In this document: positions 46,401 to 58,762 of the stretch, piece after piece
How positions within the stretch are numbered: position 1 is the first letter of the stretch
How the letters are laid out: each line of letters opens with the position of its first letter
Origin: Panorpa germanica
Taxonomy: Eukaryota > Arthropoda > Insecta > Mecoptera > Panorpidae
Assembly: GCA_963678705.1 (NCBI GenBank)
Contig: OY783207.1
Location: 24,836,001 to 24,900,000 of the forward strand
Direction of reading: 5' to 3'
Length of the DNA: 64,000 nt
Program-made: the position numbers and the translations under genes
Notes under the pieces: model-generated
Seen by the model: only the letters and a program-made list of their open reading frames with translations
The model's database searches: none
What the model was told of the DNA's origin: nothing

Positions 46401-46693
46401 GTTCTCAGTTCTTTGTAAGCAAATATTTGAATTCAAAGCGATCACTGATTTCATTTTTATTATAAAATTAAATAAAATTATAAATGAAACAACAAAACGA
46501 TTTCATTTAGTGTTACTTTTCCATAAGGTAAGTTAGGACTTTGTTTTAAATGAAATAAAATGAACGTTGGATTAACGAACAATTTGTTGCAATGTCCTGT
46601 AATTGCCACAATAATTGAGTTGATTTCGTGATTCTGCTTTTAGTCGTGACACACGTTTAAGAAAGACCGGGAACTTGTTGCTTTACCTAAAAG
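46401..46693 (+). promoter_or_regulatory. Shared leader/promoter region, gene G
   Basis: Block 2 at 46401-46445 (gttctcagttctttgtaagc ... ttgaattcaaagc). Block 3 at 46616-46665 (tgagttgatttcgtgattct ... gacacacgt). Block 1 is degraded. Confidence 0.6.
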
Positions 46694-47947
46694 ATGGACG
46701 CCCCAGAAGTTACCTTTAGAACGGCTATTCTACATTACTTGGGACAGGTTAAACGAAATACACCGCATCACCCATGGGCCGACGCTGCGACGCTCGTATT
46801 TTTCCTAAATGTTATGCATTCAGTAAGTATGGAAAATGTGAATATATATTGCTGTATTTAAAATTAGATTCATAAAATCCGCTGCCTTGGTAGAAATTTA
46901 CCAGCTTACCACAAGCTAGTAGTTCTAAGGTTCATTTTCTACTTCTTAAATATAAATTGTCTTGGAATACAAGTTTCACACTTGCTTTCTTACTACAAAC
47001 TAATTAAGGCGTTACATTTTCTACCTGGATTATTATCACACTGTCTTAAAAACTTAAAAAGAAATTTTATCAAATCAGTTTAGTTTCGTTCGTGCCGTAT
47101 GTCTTCTCTCACTCGTACACACGTGCGTTCTCTCACTAACAACACAGTTGCATTCTCATTCGGTTCGGGCAGATTCGGGGCTAAGGTTTGCAATCAGTCG
47201 ACTCATGTGCGGACGGCCTAAGTCCTCACATAATTATAAAACCCACAATATAAGTCCGCATATGATAGTCCGCATATGATAACTCGCAAAATTTCTTAAG
47301 TGAAATTGTCATAGAGTTCTATTTCAACGCAGTAGGAATGGTTTCGATCATCCTTGGTGAATAAGTAATTTCATAAGAATTAATAAGTTAGACCGAAGAA
47401 ACACCACAAGAATCAAATTAAAACGGCCGTTAAGGTAGTTCACTACTTACAATCGTAGGCAAAAGCATAGTCGGGTATTAAGTACAAATGTTACTACATA
47501 CTAAGTACACTCCATAGAGAATAGTATTATATTTATATGAGAATACAATCCTTATTTTTTTTAACGATCAAAACCACTCAAAACTCTTCATAAGCCATTC
47601 CATTTGAGTCTATGCTTGCAAAGCTCGCAAGCAAGTGGAACGGGAAAAACTGCGGTCGGGAGTGTGATTGTTGTGAACGCTTGGTGGAACGCACCCTCTG
47701 GAGTGGAACACCTAAACGCCAGTATCCAATACATTGCTTTGAAGCGCATTCGGAGTCGCCTTCAGTCCAATTGCACGTGAAATTTTTTGAGCTAACTTTG
47801 AAACTGATTTTTTAATAATGTTATGTTTTCCAGGGAGCAGTTGCTACCGTTGCAAACGTTGAAGCAGCCATTCAGCCATTGCTGGCCGAGGGGTTAGTGC
47901 TACAGTACACCCCTGGGAACGACCCTACACTATATACGTTAAAGTAA
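46694..47947 (+). CDS. Array gene G: minimal winged-helix-like protein
   Basis: Exons 46694-46822 and 47834-47947, phase-0 intron with a consensus gtaagtat donor; 80 aa, the shortest of the array. Exon 1: 'VTFRTAILHYLGQVKRN', then 'HHPWADAATLVFFLNVMHS'. Exon 2: 'ATVANVEAAIQPLLAEGLVL', a short turn, 'DPTLYTLK' and the stop. It has essentially only the predicted helices and wing, with little added at either end. The helix-3 end 'EGLV' is shared with genes C and D. Function unknown. Confidence 0.77.
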
Positions 47948-47987
47948 CCTCGTCTGCTGTACTCTGAACACTCAATTTTTAATTACT

Positions 47988-48063
47988 TTATTTATATTGA
48001 TCTAGAATTCGTTATTGTTAAATTATGTCATATTTATATTATTTAAATTAAAATGTTATAATT
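47988..48063 (+). promoter_or_regulatory. 3' UTR block, gene G
   Basis: 'tatattgatctagaattcgt' followed by 'atttaaattaaaatgttata', matching the 3' blocks after genes A, B and C. Confidence 0.55.
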
Positions 48064-48565
48064 CCTTCAACAACATTGGAAATTTTGCATTATTTATTAT
48101 TTATTTTGCGTTTAAATATTAGCTTCATTAGCGTTAGAGAAAATGAACTGAATGAAGTATCCTTTTTTTGTTATTGGTCTTCCATAAATTACAAATCTGT
48201 AGTTTTTTATCTCTCCTCCCAATTCTTTTTTCCATTTTCTTGTTTCCCCCCTCTTGTTTCCATTTTTTTTGGAAATGGAATTTTAAATTAGATGACGACA
48301 TATCTAATGCGAAATTTATTACTGTTCCGTCTGCACAATTGTCACAACTTCTCTCGGGGGATCTCGTTTCGCTTCGCGTGTGACCTCTTAAATAAACCTT
48401 GGGTACATGAAATTGTGTTTAGCGGGATATTGATGAAACGCTTTTAATATCCTTTGCATCTATTTGACAAAATTTTGCTAAACTTTCGTAGATAACGGAA
48501 GATTACATTAGATAAAAATATTACGTTTAATAATACAGAGTGGAGATAAGTTTTTAATGGTTAGT

Positions 48566-48745
48566 AGGAAGAATGGACAGAAACAGAACCGCTAAGAAAT
48601 TTATGGAAGGAATCCAATGGGTGCAAGAGTGTGAGGAAAACACACCGAAAGAGAAGGACGTAAAGGGGATAGGTGTGATGAATTGGAAGAGCAAGGCCGC
48701 CAATAGGAAGGAATGGGCTCTAGCGCCAAGATGATGATGATGATA
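48566..48745 (+). mobile_element. RTE-like retrotransposon C-terminal remnant
   Basis: The + frame reads 'RTAKKFMEGIQWVQECEENT' and then 'GVMNWKSKAANRKEWALA', ending in a (GAT)n tail at 48732-48745. The 'G..NW...A.nR..W' motif and GAT tail are typical of RTE-clade elements. Only the end is present. Confidence 0.7.
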
Positions 48746-50209
48746 TAATTAGGCAAGAAAAAATAGTTCCATGATGTTCCCTTATTCCATGAGTGGCCCT
48801 TATTTACTCTTGGTGAAAATTATTTTTGAGATTTTTTATTGCGGCACCCCTCAGTTTGGTTCCATTGCATGAAAAAATAATAGGTGTAAAATTTCAGATC
48901 AATTGGATAATGGGAAAGGGTGCCCCAAGAGCCCGGAAAATTATAAAATCCCATACATTTTTTAAAAAATTTATTTATTTTGCGAAATAATAATTAAATA
49001 CATTATAGTATATCATTTAATTATATTATTTTATTATACACTTTTCTGTGTATAATAAATATTTTGTAAAATAAATATATAAAATCGTGATTTTGTAATT
49101 TTTCGATTCTCGTGGATTTATAGTAAAGGAACTGATTTTCACGTATTTCTCGAAAATTGTTAGTTATACGAGAAAAAGTAATAGATGATTAAATATGTAT
49201 TTTTATTAGATCTACAACTTTTGCGTAATAAGTTTTTGCATAAAATTAATATTTTTCAAGATATAAGAATTTTAAAAGAAAAGTCTGCAATTTTTCATTT
49301 TTCGAGGCTCTTGGGGCACGTTTTCCCGTTATCCGGTTGACCTAAAATTTTACACAGATCATTTTTTTTGGCATTGGCACCAAATGGGAGGGTGCCGCAA
49401 AAAAAATTTTAACTTTGAAAATAAGTGCCACTCTAATGTTCATAGTAATTAAATAATATTCAGAATATTAAATAATGAATATTTAAATTGATTTATGTAA
49501 AGTAGTTGTAAACAATTGTATAACCTTGATCATTGCTAGAATGAAATACCAAGTCATTATAAAAATAAATTGAAGAACAATAACATTTGTTGTTGGTTCT
49601 TTGGTCAAATTCGAAATATTCGTTCACTGCTTGTTTACATTCGTGTTTTAGAAAACTGACTTCTTTATATTTATAAAAGCACGTATCTAAACTACGAGTA
49701 TAATCAGACAGTTTCATTTGATTTAAATTTCATTACCTTGTTCATTATTTATTAAGTCCTTCATCAGAACATATCTATACCATTATTTTTCAACTATTTA
49801 CTTCCTGCTGTATTAAGCTTAGTTTACCTACTATAACAAAACTTACCTGTTACGTAACCATTGTTATTTAAAATACAGGATTATATGACCTATTTCACTG
49901 CTTTTTGGAAAAATAGACTACCTTTTTGTCTATTAATATAATCCTAAAACTTCTTTAGAAAATCTATTTAAACATTATGGAATCCTAAGCAGTTCTTTTA
50001 AGCATTACATGTTTAGACTTATACATGTTTAGACCCCTTCAGATGAAATATTTCAATGTGTCTCTTAAGTAAAATATTACAAGAATGTAAGATGGCATTC
50101 ATGCCCTTTAAACACAAAAAGTAAATTCACGTATTATTTAACATAATGCATTTTACCGAAAGCTACGTTTTTTTGTTTACATAAGTTGCTCGGCTAAACC
50201 AGCTATTTG

Positions 50210-50800
50210 CAACGAGCGGATACGAATGTCAATGTCGAAGCAATTTTCGTTATGGTTTTTGCGTCAAGTTGCACTGTTGGTGAAACCTAAATATATCGAC
50301 AGTCAAAACAATGGATTTTTCCGGGTGATTTTACCCAGAAGAAGGCAAAGACGGCCAGGAAAGGTCATGGTCACGATTTTTTGAGATACGAAAAGAATAA
50401 TCATTATGGAGTTTTAGCAGAAACGAATAAAGACCAGAAGCAAAAATTACAGTGAATTATTGAATAGATTGGCTAAGAAATTAAAAAGGAGAAAATAGTG
50501 CGGTTTCATCATGATAACGCATCAACATATTCATCACGAATTGTCGCGACCAAAATTCACTACGGATTGCTGCTGCATCCACCGTAATCGTCTGACCTGA
50601 CTTTTTGCGACTTCTTTTTATTCCTCAACATGACTTAGGGGAAATTTATTGCCGAGATAAAATGTAGGGGTTCCAATATGCAGCATCCAGCTCATTAGAA
50701 CCAAATGAAGAGAACTAGAATCGTAGAAGAAAATGGTGGCATTAGGTTTACAATAAAAGTGAATAGTGGTACGTTTGAAATTGTGATACAATATGTTTTA
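50210..50800 (+). mobile_element. Mariner-like transposase remnant
   Basis: In broken + strand frames, 'VRFHHDNASTYSSRIVATKI' contains the catalytic HDNA motif. 'LLLHPP' and 'SDLTFCDFFLFLNM' follow, matching the HPPYSPDLAP.DYFLF region of mariner transposases. Stops and shifts show it is inactive. Confidence 0.85.
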
Positions 50801-51466
50801 AGTTGTAATTTATTTCATAAAGGTACACTTTGCGGACGTAAATCTGAAACGGATAATACAACTAAATGTTAAAACTTAATGTTAATTAATGCCTTTGAAA
50901 TGTCTTTGTAGCTATACTCGTATATATTTCGGAAAATGTTAAATAATATTTGTTATTGCACTGAAATACGTGTTGCTTCGGTCAATGTTTATAAAATGCT
51001 CCAGGGCTAGTGCTCCATTTCAATTAAGTGTTTGATTCACGCTGAAATTTTGCACGGTGATACCTTAAGGATAGATAAATAGGGAATCGCATGATTGCCT
51101 GACCTTTCTTGGTACAAAAGGTACTGCGCATAGATCAAAGTTAAGAAAAATGTGAAAAAGGCACATAGTTTTGGTAGTGTGAACATAGAACAAAAGTAGC
51201 CAAAGTTATTTTTTTAAAGATCGAAAATGATTGTTTGGTTCACGCTGAAATTTTAATTTGTTTTATTTTATTTGAAATGCAATTTCTATTATCTATCATT
51301 TTATTATTCATATCTTTCTCTCTCTTTCTATTCCACGATAATAACTTTCTGTAGGACGTTGCTGTCCTTAAAGCCTGTCTGTTGTTCAACCGTTTGAAAG
51401 AAATATACGTATTTCAATTAGTAAATTTATTAATTAAATTTGTTTCGCCAACTAAAATCTGTGTCG

Positions 51467-54400
51467 ATGGCGGCTCCACGTAAACGTGAGTTATCAAAGA
51501 TTACTTATTTAAGTATTTTTGAAAAAGAATTGTAAATTAACAAAAATTGTTGATAAACATTTGCATCAGTCCACATCTAGTCGGTGAACTTTGTCATCCA
51601 ACTGTGCATTTTGATTAGATGGGAATTTTCTTTTGCCATTATATAAAAAACTCAAACCTGGATTTAAATTTGAATTTTCGGAGTCACTGACGGATGGTAC
51701 ATTCGTTCCAGGTTCCATATACTCGAACATACGTTGGAAAAATTATCACTTAAGGGGTTATATCCACTTGCGAGGCAGAAAAAACGCGTTTTTTTGTGAA
51801 TTTTTTCCAAAGAGGCATTTTATTTTATACATTAATGGAAAAAATGTTCTTAAACAGAATTTAATGTACTTTAACAATCAGCGGTTTATTTAAAAAAATA
51901 TTGAATCCCCTAGCTCCTGTAGATGATCTGCGGAGAGACCTCCAAAAAAAAGTGCTTGGCGGTGACCAAGATATCTCTGGTCCAAATTATCTGAAAACCA
52001 AAAACCAAAAATATTTAGTTTTGTAATAAATAAATACAGGTAATGATCGAAGGTCTAGTCAAAATTTTGATTTTTGACAAAATGGCGGCTGTTCAAAAAA
52101 AAAATTTAGTTTTTCATGAAAATTTTTCACTTCAAAGTGGCTTAAAAAATCGAAATTATTGTCCAAAACCTTATTCCTTCGATCATTACCTGAAAAATAT
52201 ATCTGAGTAAGTCGTGTGAAAATTTCAAACTGATCGGTTTAGCGGTTTCGGAGAAATTTTGGTCACCGACTCTGAAAACACGGTTTTAAAATAAACGCGT
52301 TTAAAGTTTCGGGAACGATTTACACTAAATTAAAAAAAAATTTTTTCAACTTACATCGTGTCATCTATTCCAGCACCATAAGAGGAACCCTCTGCTTCAT
52401 CGTTTGCCTCCAAAATGTTTAGTTGTTGTTGTCTACGAGCCATTATCCCCTCGCGCGTCGACCCTTGCGCTCTTGCGTCCGAAATTGAGATGCGCTCTGC
52501 GTCCTCTTTACTCACGTAGGAATGAGCATTGGGTCCCTTTCTAACGCTCGGAGACGTTCTTACTAAAACGCTCATATCTCCGAAACTAATTGTCGGATCG
52601 ATTTGAAATTTTTAGAGAATATTCTTGAATATATGTACATTCAAAAAATGAAATAAAAAAAAATCGATTTTTTGAGAATCACAAGTGGATATAACCCCTT
52701 AACTATGGGTTTGTAAACTAATTTTTTAAGAGTCCTTTTTTTAATTTTTGATTGAAATAAATGTTCGTATATACGGGGTTATAGCTATACATAGTTCGTG
52801 TTCCCGTGGTATAGCTATATCAAATTTGATTTTCAGTTTTGCATTTTGTTTTAAAAGAAATAAATAGTAATAAGTAATTGAAATTGTGTTTCTTTGTTTG
52901 CAACCTTCGTTACATGCACTTCATTGGATCTGTTAGTAGTAAACGACGTATGACACACATTATGCGTCTCTATTGTATAAAAATTGTATGAATTTTCTAT
53001 AACATTGGATCACTATATCAATTAAAAAGAAAAAATGTTTTTTTTAATTGTTAATATCTCCTAAATTATAAGGAATTACAGCAAACTTTATTAACATATA
53101 GTGTAGTTTTACAGAAATTAAGACATGCTTGACAAGGCTGTTAGTGCAGATTTCTCGTCATAAAATATTAAAAATGTAAATGTCAAAGTCCAATTTTATT
53201 AAAAATATATACAATGCCCCTATTGGGAAAAACCAGCAATACTTTATTTTATTGATAAATGATAAATTATAAATTTTACATGATGAAACCAAAAAAATAC
53301 TGCCAACTCGAAATGCACGGTTGGCCTCTTTTTAACGACGGATTTTCAGGTTGTTTTTATGTGATTTAGTAACTGCCTACACAATAAAGTATTGGCCTCA
53401 GTACACCATTCATCATTTACATATATAACAAATATTTTGCATTTAGTGGTTATTTGTAAAATTATTAGAAATAAATTTTAAGCAGTGTTGCTTACAATTT
53501 ATGCCAAAAATAAATTTATAATTTTAGAGAAAACGTACTAAATAATTTCAATTATTGTTTAATTTTTTTTTGTTATAATATTTAATTACTATCAAGCTGT
53601 AATTTACTAGGTAAACATTAGTCTGACTATAAAAGACTAAAAGGACATAGTGTATTAAAGCTACCACAACGTTTTTAATTGTCATTCATAGATATAGCCG
53701 TCACTGGACGACTATTTCTTATCTAGGTTAATTTTCATTTTTAGCATAGGTACTTATTGTAACAGATTGCAACGTGGCATATTATTACAAAATAAAAAAA
53801 AATTAAAATATTTTAAATGGCTTCCAGCATGAACTGAACTGCAATAATTTCAATTATTTGATTTTAAAAAATTATAAAAAATATTGGCTTTGGGTAACGA
53901 AACAAATAGTTTTTGTTTGTTCAATAAATAGTTTTTGTAAGCATCAGTGTTGATCCGATTTTTGTCTGCGTTGAGTTTTCTGTGGAGACATAGTTTATGC
54001 ATACAATGTTCGCAAAGTGACTGTTATTAATAAACATTTATTAACAATGTTTTAATGGTGGATACCTGGCTTTAGGCAGTAAAGACACAAACATGCGTGC
54101 AAATGATGTGAGTAACACACAGGAAGATTATAAAAAGATTTGATTTTTAGTTGACCCATGGGAAGTGAAAATGCAGCAGAGACTAGAAAATAGAATGCAG
54201 GCATGGAGTGTCACCACCTTTTTAAGACAGGTGTACTGGAAGGAACTGGATAAGTCGAAGACATGGCGAACAGTGGATCAAGTGGCTCATGATAAAGAAA
54301 TCATAAAAGAAAAGGTAATTTTAGTAATGTGTTAGTAAAACATAAAGAAACCTATTTCTCTTTCGTTTACAAGGATTGTTTTAAAAGTTGTGAGTCTAGA

Positions 54401-56306
54401 GGTTTATTCTTTTTCTTAGTTCCTTAGTCTGAAAGAGAAAGAAAGAGGTGTCTAAAGCATTTTTTACTGAGTACAAAGAATAGTTCTATGACTTCGCACG
54501 AGAATGCGCATCTTTATGCGCGTAAATTTTAAACAATTTATTTTTTGCTATACGGGTATAATGAAAAACGTTTAGCTTGGGAATTTGTTTAATATGTAAC
54601 TTCACATAATCTTGCATAAAAGTTTTATTTATATCAGAAGGCTTAAATTTATACATAACCTTATATTAACATAACTTTTGGGATGGGGTAGGGGAAAAAA
54701 GAACTTGGAAATATAAGGGTGAGACTATAGAAGAAGTACATGAGTTCAAATACCTAGGTTACACATTTAAGAAAAATAATAGTGAAGAGGCGCAGATAAG
54801 CAGAAAAGGCAGAGCTGGCAATGCGACGGGTGTGGGGAAGGAGAGAAGGTTTTTGGAGCGAACATTGGTAAAAGTATATGGTTGTTTGACAAACTAATAG
54901 AAGCGTGCTTCTATACGGGGTACAGACATGGGGGTACAGAGAGCAAAAGAAAATAGAAAGGTACATAAAATGTGTACTGGGACTTGACAGATGCACGCCT
55001 GGGTGCATGGTTCTGGAAGAGCTGAAGAGGGGCAGCCTTAGCGTTGAAGCAGGTAGAAGAGCAGTGACATTTGAGGAAAAAATAGAATGGGCTGAAAGTG
55101 CAGTTCTGAGAAAAATAAGAGTAGGGGATATGTAAGAAGAGCAAGGTGGAGGTATGAAAGGAAGAAAATAATACTTGGAAAGAAATGGAATGCGCGACAG
55201 AGGAGGTGGAGAGAAAGTGGGTTGCTGGAAGAAGGGTAGAAGAGGAACTAGGAATCAGAGATAGATAGGTAAATTATGTAAAAGTGGGATGCCAGACTGT
55301 ATGAGGGAAAAAGACAGTGACCTAAAGAATATTAGGAGAACAGCGAGATTTAGATTGGGGAAGGAAGAAAATGGAAGTAGATACTGGATGGACGGAGGAG
55401 AAAGGAAATGCAGAGTTTGCAAAGCAGAGGTGGAGACAGCGTGGGCAGCAGTAGGAAGGTGGAGCAGCTATTAAAAGAGGGCAAGGAAGGGAACAGATGG
55501 ATAGCTGAAATAATCAGAAGGTGCTAAATGTGCAAAACCAGACGGTTTATGTCTGAAAATAACGCCAGAAGAAAGGAAGGATAGCGGGATAAGTGGGAGA
55601 CGGAGGTACAGACAAGAAGAAAGGAGTAGCAGGAAACGTTGAGAAGGAATGAGGTGTAGGGAACATGAAGAGAGAGGGTCGGAAGTAGTTTTAGAAGGAT
55701 AAACATTAAGAATATTGTATTTTTAATTTTAAGTTTAAAGTTCTATGACGGAGTATGTATGTATGTACGGATGTATTAAGAAATATATTATTGTAGATTG
55801 TATAGCCGAAAATAAATATGATAATAATAATATTAACATAATATTTTTTACGTAAAAGGTAACTTTTGCCAAACGAATCTTAAATGCATGTATAGCTGGA
55901 TATTTTTTAATAGATAAATATAACGTATTTATTTCAGATTCAGCGTGACCGTATTAAAAGGATCTTGATGAAATTGGTAGCTAGAAAGAAGGTAAACGAA
56001 AGATTGCGTCGTGGCTTTGCAATTACCGAGTACCAATTTAACCCAGAAGAGGATACAGGATCCCCATCGGATACGGATGATGGTGAATCAAGTTCCGAAG
56101 AACAAACTTCGTCGTCGCCCACAAAGACAAGCAAACGCACGAAGGAAATGGATTCTGATTCGGATGACCCGAATATGGATAAAGTCTGCAGACTGCGTAA
56201 TAAGAGTCAAAGGGCATATGGAACCAGGTCTCCCAGAAAGAGAAGAGTAGTGGCCAGTTCGTCTGATGAAGATTGCTTTGATGAGGAATGGCAGTTCCAC
56301 AAATAA
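51467..56306 (+). CDS. Array gene H: divergent member with nuclear-type acidic tail
   Basis: Proposed exons are 51467-51485, 54151-54314 and 55938-56306; 183 aa. The tiny first exon (MAAPRK plus one base, donor CGTGAGT) is inferred. It is phase-compatible with the acceptor at 54150, which leads into 'DPWEVKMQQRLENRMQAW'. If it is wrong, the ATG at 54171 starts a 170 aa protein. The middle exon gives 'WSVTTFLRQVYWKELDKSKT', 'W' and helix 2. The phase-0 intron is placed as in A-G. Exon 3: 'IKRILMKLVARKKVNERLR', 'ITEYQF', then about 85 residues rich in Ser, Asp and Glu with the basic motif 'RSPRKRRVV'. The tail suggests a nuclear protein. It lacks the shared leader. Introns hold a TTAA element and a non-LTR copy. 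Confidence 0.65.
51750..52702. mobile_element. ~950-bp element with TIRs flanked by TTAA
   Basis: 'GGGGTTATATCCACTTG' after TTAA at 51750 is matched by its inverse before TTAA at 52702. TTAA flanks would fit a piggyBac-type target duplication, though the ends do not start with the usual C run. It contains a minus-strand frame (52351-52575) and sequence shared with bases 1-300. It sits in the first intron of gene H. Confidence 0.75.
52351..52575 (-). CDS. Orphan frame inside the TTAA element (possible exon)
   Basis: A 74-codon minus-strand frame is richer in CpG than its surroundings. It reads 'SVLVRTSPSVRKG', then 'EDAERISISDARAQGSTREG', then 'NILEANDEAEGSSYGAGIDD'. The last codons overlap a good donor (ACGAT|GTAAGTT). 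That suggests an exon of a larger transposon or captured gene rather than a chance frame. I do not recognise it and see no partner exon within the element. Confidence 0.4.
   Translation of the reverse strand: MSVLVRTSPSVRKGPNAHSYVSKEDAERISISDARAQGSTREGIMARRQQQLNILEANDEAEGSSYGAGIDDTM
52720..53950. other. Repeat-rich part of gene H first intron
   Basis: 53000-53125 shows the right-hand part of the 640-bp family (ttaattgttaatatctccta, ttttacagaaattaagacat) with an eroded end. The rest is AT-rich. No coding region seen. Confidence 0.5.
54690..55836 (+). mobile_element. Non-LTR remnant in gene H second intron
   Basis: The + frame reads 'ETIEEVHEFKYLGYTFKKNN' (reverse transcriptase end), later 'YIKCVLGLDRCTPGCMVLEE', then 'RTARFRLGKEENGSRYW' and the Cys motif 'CRVCKAEVET'. 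It ends near 'tagccgaaaataaatatgat' and TAA repeats. Same family as 8.3, 12.6, 20.7 and 62.3 kb, and the longest copy here. Same orientation as gene H. Confidence 0.85.
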
Positions 56307-56502
56307 TGCTGCTCTCGTATCCGCACAGACAAACTCCAAATTTAAATTGATTGGTTATTTATTTGTAAAGTATTTTCATATTTAATATGTCATTTCTAAT
56401 TATATATTTTTTGAATAATGTTTACTGTATATTAATATTTATTTATTATAATAAACTAGCAACATTTTGATTTGGGTATTTATTTACTAGTGAACTGTCA
56501 TT

Positions 56503-56640
56503 ATAGCCCGGTCAAGATAGACATTTATTATAACAAAAATTGCCGGAGAGCCAAATATTGGTGGAGAGCTGGGGTTTACCATAACAAATAAAGTTTTAAG
56601 AATCCCCATCGATTCTATGTGTGCTTCAAAAGTTATTTAG
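56503..56640. repeat. Single-arm copy of the foldback family
   Basis: 'ggtcaagatagacatttatt', 'ttgccggagagccaaatatt' and 'ttctatgtgtgcttcaaaag' match the left arm of 42.9-43.5 kb in order. Confidence 0.75.
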
Positions 56641-56649
56641 CAAATTACA

Positions 56650-57300
56650 ATTGTGAAATTTTTTTCTTAATAACATATTTCATTATTAAATAATTCAAAA
56701 TTTGAGTGTTCTCCATAGTTTCCTACCAGGCCTCCTAATATTCTCAACGCCCCCTTTTCCAATTTTTCAATTTCTAATTTTCAAAAAATTTTAGCTTTGA
56801 AGACCGTAATACACATGCCAAATTTCTACTTTATATTTTTTACGAATTAAAAGTTATAGAGCAATAAGTAAAAAAAAAATTTTCTTTACGAAATAGGCAA
56901 TTTTCAAAAACATTGACGGAGCCGTTTTCGAGCTACCATACAAAATTCACTACCGCACTAAGCAATTTTAAATTTGAATATGATAATCGGTTAAATATGA
57001 CCTTGAAACTACAATTTGAATAGCTTTAGAAACATTTGACAGCATTCCAATATATAAGTCGAACCAGCTGCTGCCGCAGCTGCAGCTGTTCATCACGCAG
57101 ACGCAGTAGTTAGGTTATTTCACACAATCATTTTGTCTCATTCAGATTGATAACAATTCTAAAAACAATGTAGAAACGAGTTGTTATTAAGTTTTATTTA
57201 AAATATTGCTTTGTTTATTATTAAAGATAAAATTGATCATCGATTCGAGCAGTGAATACCATTGAATACATTGACCGTTTTGTGGACTAGTTGTAATATT
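56650..57300. other. Spacer and probable 5' region of the last gene
   Basis: Mostly AT-rich, with a denser patch 'agctgctgccgcagctgcag' at 57066. A good donor (TT|GTAAGTATG) at 57302/57303 could close a noncoding first exon of the gene at 58763-60722, whose coding exon begins right after an acceptor. Confidence 0.4.
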
Positions 57301-57309
57301 TTGTAAGTA

Positions 57310-58745
57310 TGTTGTTTGAGATATTTCTATTTGCTTAATAATAAATGTTTGCTTATAGAATACAAATCTAACAGTTTCTCTAATTAATTGGTTAACTAAT
57401 GGTAAACAATGTACATTATTTGGGAACCGATCAATGCTACTACCATTCCGATGATATTTTCTAAATGTTGATAACTTAAAATATTAAATCCTACTTGAGT
57501 TAAACATATACACTCTAATCAGATAGTGAGTAAAAACTTTTAAAAAAATTAAAAATATATATCTCCTTCGTTTGTTCTCATATTGTGTACACATAAGTGC
57601 CTCTCGCTTATTCATTGATAGATGTTAACCAATTACATTAAAATTATAAGAAAAAGAATAGTTTTTTTTTTATTATAATGAAAATATTTAAAAAACAATT
57701 TGGATGTTACGTTGTATACATTAATAATGATGTATTTCACGGATGCCACACCGAATGTGTGTCTCACAGATTCATATCTTAAAATGTTCTGTTTATGACA
57801 AGTGATAAGTGTTTTGCAACTTTGAATTGACTGCCATCCATAAGTAATACACAGCTACAGAATTAACTTCTGCTAAACACTTAACAAGAGTTTAATAACA
57901 TGGTCAGTTAAAGAGAAATAACAGTACTTCGTCCTGTTGGTCAAGTACTGGATACTGCTGGCCCGTACGATTTATTGTTATTTCTGTTTTGTAACTGGCC
58001 ATGTTAACGAACTTTTGCGAAAACTATGAATACAACAACCGGTCCTAGATTTTTACCTAAGTATGTTTTGTCTTTAGCGGGATAATATAGTTTGACATAT
58101 GGCAAATTATCAGCAATTTATAAAATGAATGAAAAATTGTTTGTACCATTTGTTGCATAATTTTCTTTTATTGCTAGTTTTCCTGGAGCATTATACTATT
58201 TTGGAATCCTGAAGAGTTGCGCCAATTTTTAAAAAAATTTGCCATAGTAGTGTTCATACTTTTTTTTTACACCACGATGAGTTAAAGCGGATTGAAAGTA
58301 AAAATCTTTAAAAATTTTAGAGAAAAAAGTAATTTTGATTGATTTTTGTGTAAAAACTACTAGCATTCTGGGAGTTTTAATGGTTGTGGTGGATAGCAGT
58401 GCTATTTAGGTTGCCAATACAAAAAAAAAATCAGAAATGTTTGAAAAATTGTGGTCATGGTAGTTAAAAACATCTTAAAGTGTTTCAATCAGTTTCAATT
58501 TTCGAAAAAATTTAATTTTTTTTCTAATTCCTAAACAAATGAAATAATTTAGGAATCGTTGAATCGTAGGAGTCGCTTATCGTTGAATATTGGGACACCC
58601 TGTATAAGGATAGTTTTATCTTTACAACATTCTTTAAAATATACCCGGTGAATGAATGTCAATGATTATTCCGATAGTTATCAACTTCGTCTTTGTAAAT
58701 TGTTTAACAAAATGTCTAAGATAATGTCAATTTATTTCTTTTAAT
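57310..58745. other. Probable intron of the 398 aa gene
   Basis: AT-rich. At 57900-58010 two near inverse phrases ('taacatggtcagttaaagag' and 'ctggccatgttaacg') enclose about 90 bases and look like a small foldback element. No coding signal. Confidence 0.4.
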
Positions 58746-58762
58746 TTTAACTTGCAGATAAA

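Larger units (their letters stand above)
48070..51350. other. Gap between genes G and H with dead transposons
   Basis: No array member or other gene is seen. It contains an RTE-like remnant (48566-48745), a mariner remnant (50210-50800), and between them AT-rich DNA with 'ccgttatccggttgacctaa' (49337) mirrored loosely by 'agatcaattggataatggga' (48897). That pair suggests another inverted-repeat element of about 450 bases centred near 49.1 kb. Confidence 0.45.

Noticed and set aside
47612-47815. 67-codon Cys-containing frame in the gene G intron
   Set aside because: It has no recognised Cys spacing, no splice support and sits between two clear exons of gene G.
56011-56339. Frames overlapping exon 3 of gene H on both strands
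   Set aside because: They are shadows of the real coding frame, which joins to exon 2 through a good acceptor.
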